In this document: positions 58,763-64,000 of the stretch, piece by piece
Position numbering within the stretch: the first letter of the stretch is position 1
Layout of the letters: the number at the start of each line of letters is the position of its first letter
Source of the DNA: Pukyongiella litopenaei
GTDB lineage: Bacteria > Pseudomonadota > Alphaproteobacteria > Rhodobacterales > Rhodobacteraceae
DNA: 64,000 nt
Direction: 5' to 3'
NCBI RefSeq assembly: GCF_003008555.2
Contig: NZ_CP027665.1
Coordinates: 1,240,001-1,304,000, forward strand
Program-made: the position numbers and the translations under genes
Notes under the pieces: model-generated
What the model was told of the DNA's origin: nothing
Seen by the model: the letters and a program-made list of their open reading frames with translations, nothing else
Database searches by the model: none

Positions 58763-61070
58763 GAACCAACGTCTCAAGGCCACGATCACGATTGGTTCGG
58801 TTCTCGACCAATCGGTGAAACGCAATGTCGGCTTCCTGAAATCGGGACTCAACCAGGTCGGCAACTCGATCAAGGAAGTCGAGCGCCGACAGCGCGAGCT
58901 GGACCGGCAGAGGAACGTCCTGAAGCGACAGGGCAAGTCGGTCGAACACCTCAATCGCGAATACGAGCAGCTCGAGCGGCAGCTTCGGGACCTGCGTCGC
59001 GCCCAGGAACGGTGGAACCGCGCCGCAGCCGCTTCCCGGCGCGTCGGTTCTACGTTCAGCAGAATGACGGCCGATATCGGGCGAAATGCCCGCCGACTCG
59101 CAATCGGGGCCGGCCTCGCGGGCGGCGCCATCTTCGGGCTGGCGGCTTCGACAGCCGAGCTGGGCGACAATGCAGCCAAGACCGCCGACAAGCTGGGAAT
59201 TGGCATCGAGGAACTGCAAGAGCTGCGCTATGCAGCCGAGCGGTCGGGCGTCAGTACCGCTGCCTTCGACACCGCGCTCGAGAAAATGCAGAAGAACCTG
59301 GGCGAAGCTGCCACGGGAACCGGCACGGCAAAGGATGCGCTCGAGCAGCTGGGTCTGTCGGCCGAACAGCTGATCACGATGACGCCTGAAGACGCGCTGG
59401 GCGTGATCGCGGACCGCATGGGCAGCGTCGAAACCGCCGCCGAACGAGCTGCGATTGCCAACGACATCTTTGGTCGCTCGGGCGTCGGGATGATCAATAT
59501 GCTGCGAGGCGGTGCGCGCGGACTGGACCAGCTGCGCGAGGCGGCGCGGCGCACAGGCTACGTGCTATCCGAACAGGCCGCCCGTGACGCCGAGGTGTTT
59601 CAGGATCAGCTGTTGGACACAAAGCTGGTCATGGCAGGCCTGAAAAACACCGTCGGCTCGGAATTGATGCCGGTGATCACTGGCTCCATGCGCCGCATTG
59701 GCGATGCTCTGGTCGCCAACCGAACCGATGTTCAGCGGTGGGCCAAGTCCTTTGCCGGTGGCGTCGAGCGCGCGCTGCCTCTCATTGGCGAGGTTGCCAC
59801 CGGTCTCGGGAGGGTCACGTCGAAGGTATGGGGGCTGGCCGAAAGCACCGCGAGAATGGTCGGTGGTTGGGAAAATTTCGGCATCATGATCGGAGCGGTG
59901 CTGGCCTCGAGGACGGTGGTCCGGGTCGCGCAGTTCGGTGCCGCCGTGTTCAGCCTGGGCAAAGCGATGCTCGCCCTTACCACCACGACGCCGCTGGTTG
60001 TCGGCGGTATCCGTGCCATCGGGGCCGCGCTCATCGCGAACCCGATCGGTCTCGCAATCGCTGCAATCGCTGGCGGGGCCTTTCTGATCTACCAGAATTG
60101 GGAGAACGTCGGACCCTGGTTCATAGATCGCTGGAACGATGTGCGCACCACATTTGGCGGCTTCGCTGATTTCGTCGGAGGCGTGTTCACCGGCGATCTC
60201 GGCCGCGCCTGGGATGGTGTCAAGGCAACATGGAGCGGTGCCAATGCGTTCTGGCAAGGCATCTGGGACGGTGTCGGCGCGGTGTTCAAGGCGGCATGGT
60301 TCAACGTCATCAAGCCGGTCACAGATGCATTGGGCATCACAGAGCCCATCGAGCGGGCCTGGAGCACGCTTCAATCCGGTATCGACACAGTTCTCGGAGC
60401 CATCGGCGATGTGTTCGATACCGTCTGGGCGAATACCATCAAGCCGGTGATTGACGGGCTCGGTTCGGTCGAGAGCGTCGGCGCAGCCTGGGAAGAGATG
60501 AAAACCGCGCTGGGCTCGGTACTCGACTGGATCGGCAGCAAGTTCGAATGGCTGGACACCATCATCACGCCGGTTATCGACGGTCTGCGCTGGGCCAAGG
60601 ACAAGGGCGGCGGTGTGCTGCGTGCGTTGGGTCTTGGCGACGACGACGAAAAAGGCGACGCGGCGCAGGGAAAGGCGCTGGGCGGGGCATTTCGGCCCGG
60701 ATGGCTGTTGACGGGCGAACGTGGGCCCGAGCTCAAGTTCGAAAACCGGTCCGGCTATGTCGCCAACAACCGGGCCCTGCGCCAACTCGCCGGTTATGCC
60801 GACCGTGCCGGTTCCCTGTTCTCGCCGCCCCGGATCAACGAGCGGAGCGCGGGACGTGCCGCACAGGTCGAAGCGCTGTTTGCGCGAGCAGCTGTCCCGG
60901 CGCGCGCTCAGTCGGCCGCTAACCAGGTGACCCAGCATATCACCTACACGATCAACGCCGCCGGCGCGTCGGCCGAGGACGTGATCCGGCTTGTCGAACG
61001 CAAGAGCCGCATGGCGGCCGGTAACGGGCTCTTCGATCGGGCGCCCGCAACCGGGCCGTATGGGAGGTAG
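58752..61070 (+). CDS. Tail tape measure protein T
   Basis: The 772-residue protein has an N-terminal coiled coil (about 30-95; VERRQRELDRQRNVLKRQGK). A hydrophobic segment (AIGAGLAGGAIFGLAAS), the TP901-type core (LGIGIEELQELRYAAERSGV, DIFGRSGVGMINMLRGG) and a second hydrophobic part near 410-450 follow. WxxI-type repeats (IWDGVGAVFKAAWFNVIKPV, IGDVFDTVWANTIKPVIDGL) come next. Length would give a tail of roughly 115 nm by the usual 1.5 angstrom per residue rule. Confidence 0.93.
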   Translation: MSSKNQRLKATITIGSVLDQSVKRNVGFLKSGLNQVGNSIKEVERRQRELDRQRNVLKRQGKSVEHLNREYEQLERQLRDLRRAQERWNRAAAASRRVGSTFSRMTADIGRNARRLAIGAGLAGGAIFGLAASTAELGDNAAKTADKLGIGIEELQELRYAAERSGVSTAAFDTALEKMQKNLGEAATGTGTAKDALEQLGLSAEQLITMTPEDALGVIADRMGSVETAAERAAIANDIFGRSGVGMINMLRGGARGLDQLREAARRTGYVLSEQAARDAEVFQDQLLDTKLVMAGLKNTVGSELMPVITGSMRRIGDALVANRTDVQRWAKSFAGGVERALPLIGEVATGLGRVTSKVWGLAESTARMVGGWENFGIMIGAVLASRTVVRVAQFGAAVFSLGKAMLALTTTTPLVVGGIRAIGAALIANPIGLAIAAIAGGAFLIYQNWENVGPWFIDRWNDVRTTFGGFADFVGGVFTGDLGRAWDGVKATWSGANAFWQGIWDGVGAVFKAAWFNVIKPVTDALGITEPIERAWSTLQSGIDTVLGAIGDVFDTVWANTIKPVIDGLGSVESVGAAWEEMKTALGSVLDWIGSKFEWLDTIITPVIDGLRWAKDKGGGVLRALGLGDDDEKGDAAQGKALGGAFRPGWLLTGERGPELKFENRSGYVANNRALRQLAGYADRAGSLFSPPRINERSAGRAAQVEALFARAAVPARAQSAANQVTQHITYTINAAGASAEDVIRLVERKSRMAAGNGLFDRAPATGPYGR

Positions 61071-61072
61071 CT

Positions 61073-61486
61073 ATGGCCGAGGTCATGATGCAGCTCGGGT
61101 TCTTCCAGTTCTCGATCGACAACGCCACCTATCAGCGCCTCAGCCGTTCGACCGAGTACCGCTGGTCGCGGCAGGCACGAATCGGCACGAACGACGCGCT
61201 GCAATTCACCGGCCTGGGGCCCGAGACGATCGAGCTGGAGGGTGTGATCTATCCACATTTTCGCGGCGGCCTCGGCCAGGTCGACAAGATGCGCATTCAG
61301 GCAAGCATCGGGATCCCGCTGCCGCTGGTTTCCGGTTTGGGCCGGGTGCTGGGGCTTTGGGTGGTCGAGGCAATTTCCGAAGGCCAGGAGGTATTTGCGG
61401 CGCAGGGTATCCCGCACCGGCAGGATTTCACGATGAGGATGGCACGATATGACGGCGGTCTCCGAACTCTCCTACGTTTCATCTGA
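61073..61486 (+). CDS. Tail protein U
   Basis: The 137-residue protein matches P2 gpU: LGFFQFSIDNATYQRLSRST EYRWSRQARIG, FTGLGPETIELEGVIYPHFR and SGLGRVLGLWVVEAISEGQE. It is a tail-tip/tube completion component. GGGAGGTAGCT precedes the start. It overlaps gpX by 38 nt. Confidence 0.92.
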   Translation: MAEVMMQLGFFQFSIDNATYQRLSRSTEYRWSRQARIGTNDALQFTGLGPETIELEGVIYPHFRGGLGQVDKMRIQASIGIPLPLVSGLGRVLGLWVVEAISEGQEVFAAQGIPHRQDFTMRMARYDGGLRTLLRFI

Positions 61487-61673
61487 CGGCGACGTGCTCG
61501 ACGCGATCGTGGCGGCGCATTACGGCGACATCCTCGATGGCAAAGTCGAGGCGGTTCTCGCCGCCAACCCGGGCCTTGCGGCGCTGGGCGCGGTCCTGGA
61601 AGCCGGGGTGCGGATCACCCTGCCCGATCTCAGCACCAGCGAACGCGTGGAGACCGAAGCGCTATGGGGCTGA
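61449..61673 (+). CDS. Tail protein X (LysM-like)
   Basis: The 74-residue protein matches P2 gpX: SSDGDVLDAIVAAHYGDILD and VLAANPGLAALGAVLEAGVRITLPDL, a LysM-type fold. It lies inside the U-X-D block with overlaps at both ends, and AGGATGGCACGAT precedes the start. Confidence 0.9.
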   Translation: MTAVSELSYVSSDGDVLDAIVAAHYGDILDGKVEAVLAANPGLAALGAVLEAGVRITLPDLSTSERVETEALWG

Positions 61674-62671
61674 CCGATTTTCGACCGTTCGTTCGGATCA
61701 CCATCAACGGGACGCCAATTTCCGGATTTGTGTTTTCCCAGCTGACTTCGGTGATCGTCACCGATACCGCTGGCTTCGAATCCGATACCGCAACGATCAC
61801 CTTTGCCAATGCGTCCCCGCTCGCTCGCTTTGCGATGCCCGAACCTGGCGCCGAGGTCGAGATCGCGCTCGGCTATCTGGGCCAATTCAAGAGCATGGGG
61901 CTCTACATCGCGGACGAGGTAGAGGAATCCTCGCCGCCGCGTCAGATCACGGCCGTGTGCCGGGCAAAGGCGCAGGGCGCAACCAAGGGAGGCTACGCGC
62001 CCATCAACCAGCAGAAGACACGTAGCTGGGCCGCTGGTCTTACGCTGAGGTCGATTACCGAAACCATCGCCGGAGAGAACGGGCTTGATCCGGGGATCAC
62101 CGAGGCCGCGGCAAAGATCGTGCCAGGCCATATCGATCAGATCGACGAAAGCGACCTCTCGGTGCTGACGCGTGTCGCGCTGGCGCACGACCTGCTGGCA
62201 AAGCCAGCCGGCGGCGTCCTGTTCGTCGGCCGCCGCGCAGACGCGATCAAGGCCTCTGGTGAAGCCACGCCAACGATATCGCTGATCGAACCCGATGTGA
62301 CACGATGGGCGGTGCGGCGAAGTTTCAGCGAGGCCACGGGAACGGTAATCGCCACCTATCGTGATCTCGACCAGGGCGAGGACATCGAGGTCAAGATCGG
62401 AGACAAGGAACCGGTCAGACGGCTACGGCAGCGGTTTCGTTCAGAACAGGAAGCCCGGGCAGCCGCCAATGCTGAAAGCCGCCGCGCCGGCCGCGCCAAG
62501 GAAACGCTCGATATCGAGTTGCCGGGGAATCCGAGCATCATGGCCGAAGCCAAGATTGTCCCGCGCCTGTTCAGCTCGGCCGCGGCCGGTGAGTGGATTG
62601 TGGAAACGGCCACGCATGAGGTCGACGAAGGCGGTTACCGGACCACAATCAAGGCGCAACGCCCGGAATAG
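61664..62671 (+). CDS. Tail hub protein D (late control gene D family)
   Basis: The 335-residue protein matches P2 gpD: VFSQLTSVIVTDTAGFESDT ATITFANAS, VEIALGYLGQFKSMGLYIAD, INQQKTRSWAAGLTLRSITE TIAGENGL and DESDLSVLTRVALAHDLLAK. It is the baseplate hub with the gp27-like fold. It ends at dispersed repeat copy 7. Confidence 0.93.
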   Translation: MGLTDFRPFVRITINGTPISGFVFSQLTSVIVTDTAGFESDTATITFANASPLARFAMPEPGAEVEIALGYLGQFKSMGLYIADEVEESSPPRQITAVCRAKAQGATKGGYAPINQQKTRSWAAGLTLRSITETIAGENGLDPGITEAAAKIVPGHIDQIDESDLSVLTRVALAHDLLAKPAGGVLFVGRRADAIKASGEATPTISLIEPDVTRWAVRRSFSEATGTVIATYRDLDQGEDIEVKIGDKEPVRRLRQRFRSEQEARAAANAESRRAGRAKETLDIELPGNPSIMAEAKIVPRLFSSAAAGEWIVETATHEVDEGGYRTTIKAQRPE

Positions 62672-62689
62672 GGAAGCCGCCAGAGGGAT
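62671..62689 (+). repeat. CCGCCAGAGG dispersed repeat, copy 7
   Basis: GGGAAGCCGCCAGAGGGAT is a diverged copy with one inserted G and one substitution. It begins at the last base of gene D, 51 nt before the nuclease-like gene. Confidence 0.65.
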
Positions 62690-62740
62690 TTACTCGCGCC
62701 GCCGGGCATGTTGGCACTGCGTAACCTCTGTGGATCCGCC

Positions 62741-63100
62741 ATGTCACTGTTCACTTATCGTGCTCGGCTGAGCGAAACGTCGAAAACCCACCCGATCTAC
62801 GACGCTGACACCGTCCGGCTGGTCGCAGACCTCGGCTTTGGTCTGCTATCGGAACTCGGCCCGTGTCGGCTCTACGGAATCGATGCGCCGGAAATGCGTG
62901 GCGCTGATCGGCCCGCCGGTATCGCCGCCCGCGATTTCCTTCGGGCCCTGATCGCGCCAGGACAGTGGTTCACAATCAGAACCTTCAGGGACGAAAAGGG
63001 CAAGTACGGCCGCTATCTCTGTGAAATCATCCTGGCGGACGGGACCAACGTGAATGAGCTGTTGGTGGAATCCGGTCATGCAGTCACGCGGGAATATTGA
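62741..63100 (+). CDS. SNase-like (thermonuclease) domain protein
   Basis: The 119-residue protein shows the staphylococcal-nuclease pattern: YDADTVRLVADLGFGLLSEL with the metal-binding Asp, RLYGIDAPEMRGADRP (Arg and Glu), FRDEKGKYGRYLCEIILADG and NELLVESGHAVTREY. No signal peptide is seen when starting at ATG 62741, so it acts in the cytoplasm, perhaps on host DNA. Its stop overlaps the next start (TTGA). Confidence 0.85.
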   Translation: MSLFTYRARLSETSKTHPIYDADTVRLVADLGFGLLSELGPCRLYGIDAPEMRGADRPAGIAARDFLRALIAPGQWFTIRTFRDEKGKYGRYLCEIILADGTNVNELLVESGHAVTREY

Positions 63101-63363
63101 AGGTGACGGTTATCGAGTGGTTCAAGACATTGTGGCCGGTGGCGGTAGTTCTTGCCGCATTTGGGATCCGGTTGGAGGTCGGTCAGGCGCTGGGCAAACA
63201 ACGGCATCGGCAGATCGAGAAAGACATTCAGAACGCGGAACGTGCGAATGAAAAGGCTGTTGATGGCCTTCACTCCCGCCTGTCCCGCCACGAGACCGAA
63301 ACCAACCGATACCTGACCGAAATTCGCGACGATATTAAGAAGCTTCTCTCGCGAGAATCCTGA
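63097..63363 (+). CDS. Small membrane protein with coiled coil, phage 3' end
   Basis: The 88-residue protein has an N-terminal membrane helix (FKTLWPVAVVLAAFGIRLEV) and a charged coiled coil (KQRHRQIEKDIQNAERANEK, HETETNRYLTEIRDDIKKLL). It resembles the small DUF-type membrane proteins near phage lysis genes and may be spanin- or holin-like. The start is TTG 63097 or GTG 63103. Confidence 0.6.
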   Translation: MKVTVIEWFKTLWPVAVVLAAFGIRLEVGQALGKQRHRQIEKDIQNAERANEKAVDGLHSRLSRHETETNRYLTEIRDDIKKLLSRES

Positions 63364-63489
63364 AGCGTGTGGCGGCGTTTCCGCACCAGAATCCCGAGCA
63401 TCAAGAAGTCCGCCGCACAAAGTGGGGCGAGATTTCAAATGGCGCCGCCGGATTGCAAATCCGGTCCCGCTGTAAGAAACGCAAAGCTC

Positions 63490-63533
63490 TGGTCCCACGT
63501 TTTTGCTTTGTTTCTGCTATGTCCTTGGGACCA
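63490..63533 (+). promoter_or_regulatory. Candidate integrase arm-type sites near attR
   Basis: TGGTCCCAC lies at 63490-63498. TTGGGACCA at 63525-63533 is its inverted partner with one mismatch. They mirror the direct pair near attL. No gene is visible between 63364 and 63568. Confidence 0.5.
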
Positions 63534-63568
63534 AGAAACACTATCCCACCAAAAAAACAGAACTTTAT

Positions 63569-63627
63569 GGGGACTGTAACTCCCTCGCGGAGACGCACGC
63601 TTGGTTCGATTCCAAGGTCGCCCACCA
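63569..63627 (+). repeat. attR core (59 bp)
   Basis: It is identical to the attL core at 26559-26617. It carries only the 3' part of tRNA-Tyr, and the sequence before it is phage-derived, so this copy is not a tRNA gene. Confidence 0.95.
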
Positions 63628-63697
63628 TTTCCCCCCTTTCGTTGCAGCATCTGCCGGCCCCCATGCGGCACGGCAGGATCCGGCGGTTCGCCATCCG

Positions 63698-64000
63698 TCA
63701 GCGCGGCATCGGGTTTCTTGCCTTGTTGTAGGGCTTCCAGTCGGTGATCTCGGGGTAATACATCTCGCGCCAGCGGCGGACGCGCGGGTTCATCACGCGG
63801 CGCCACAGCGGCGGGATCATCGCGGCGACGGTCATCACCGGATAGCCGTAGGGCAGTTGCGGCGCCTGCGCATCCGCATAGTTCTGCAGCAGCGGAAACC
63901 GCCGGTCGGGGCGATAATGGTGGTCGGAATGGCGCTGCAGGTTGATCAGCAGCCAGTTCGATGCCTTGTGAGCCGCGTTCCAGGAATGATGCGGTTTGAC
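63698..64000 (-). CDS. AlkB-type alkane/fatty-acid hydroxylase, C-terminal part
   Basis: One hundred C-terminal codons are visible, and the gene continues past the window end. VKPHHSWNAAHKASNWLLIN LQRHSDHHYRPDRR contains the third His box (LQRHSDHH) of AlkB-type di-iron membrane hydroxylases. APQLPYGYPVMTVAAMIPPLWRRVMNPRV-like text is the usual family end. It would add oxygen to the terminal methyl of alkanes or related chains. It is a chromosomal gene next to the attR end of the prophage. Confidence 0.88.
   Translation of the reverse strand, partial: VKPHHSWNAAHKASNWLLINLQRHSDHHYRPDRRFPLLQNYADAQAPQLPYGYPVMTVAAMIPPLWRRVMNPRVRRWREMYYPEITDWKPYNKARNPMPR

Larger units (their letters stand above)
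26559..63627. mobile_element. Integrated prophage, lambda-like head and P2-like contractile tail
   Basis: It is bounded by identical 59-bp sequences (26559-26617 and 63569-63627) that are the 3' part of tRNA-Tyr. The integrated unit is 37,010 bp. It has integrase, immunity, replication, lysis, packaging, head, tail, baseplate, fibre and cargo genes. No frameshift or deletion is seen in a structural gene, so it may be inducible. Gene order and families indicate a temperate myovirus. Confidence 0.95.

Noticed and set aside
59565-60938. 457-codon open frame on the minus strand
   Set aside because: It is the shadow of the tape measure gene and has no ribosome-binding site or motif.
63441-63470. 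tRNA-Cys-like anticodon arm (GGATTGCAAATCC) near attR
   Set aside because: Only the anticodon arm fits. No acceptor, D or T arm can be folded around it.

Overview
The window is a high-GC alphaproteobacterial chromosome segment, most likely from the order Rhodobacterales. Evidence for this is the interleaved his gene layout, the DUF4169 plus ribbon-helix-helix gene pair, a biotin-dependent pyruvate carboxylase, and rlmB next to tRNA-Tyr. The placement is inferred from gene content and has not been tested by phylogeny. About 58% of the window (26.6-63.6 kb) is one integrated prophage.

Region 1 (1-8.2 kb) is a scar zone. An 830-bp IS6-family element is interrupted by an internally deleted IS66 derivative with a perfect 8-bp target duplication. 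It is followed by a ParDE-type toxin-antitoxin pair, a frameshifted IS630 fragment and an intact IS3-family element with inverted repeats. A DMT exporter and a divergent MarR regulator lie between two same-orientation IS481-type remnants. A broken P4-type integrase closes the zone.

Region 2 (8.7-26.5 kb) is core-like chromosome. It holds a 1216-residue three-module glycosyl/glycerophosphotransferase, a secreted small protein, DUF4169 and RHH proteins, an FMN alpha-hydroxy-acid dehydrogenase, pyruvate carboxylase with an in-frame palindromic insertion, tRNA-Gly(GCC) and a lone Lrp ligand-binding domain. The histidine genes hisB, hisH, hisA, hisF and hisE follow, interleaved with opposite-strand DUF2147 (two copies) and DUF302 genes. 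A CoA-binding protein, a YHS protein, a zinc-ribbon protein, rlmB and tRNA-Tyr complete the region.

Region 3 (26,559-63,627) is a prophage bounded by a 59-bp direct repeat that is the 3' part of tRNA-Tyr. A leftward, tightly overlapping operon runs from an early promoter at 31.95 kb down to the integrase. The -10 box of that promoter lies inside a repressor-type operator. Repressor and cro-like genes diverge at 32.4 kb, and four related 19-bp operators sit in this immunity region. Rightward genes follow: a replication initiator carrying iterons, MazG-like, a GapR-domain fusion, DUF1064 nuclease, MT-A70 methyltransferase, Mor-like activator, GH108 endolysin, holin-type membrane proteins, a lambda/HK97-type head module (small and large terminase, portal, fused protease-capsid) and a P2-type contractile tail module (V, W, J, I, fibre, FI, FII, E/E', T, U, X, D). 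The particle is therefore predicted to be a myovirus with a lambda-like head and a P2-like tail. A reverse-strand KAP P-loop NTPase of lower GC sits between the fibre genes and the sheath gene as a cargo gene, and is a candidate for superinfection exclusion or defence.

Region 4 (63,628-64,000) holds the 3' end of an AlkB-type membrane hydroxylase on the reverse strand.

The most unusual signals are: a 20-bp repeat family (seven copies sharing the core CCGCCAGAGG), six copies of which lie 29-79 nt upstream of late-gene starts; the KAP cargo gene; the GapR fusion; iterons inside the replication gene; operators overlapping a near-consensus early promoter; and a thirteen-fold 20-residue repeat in a fibre-like protein.
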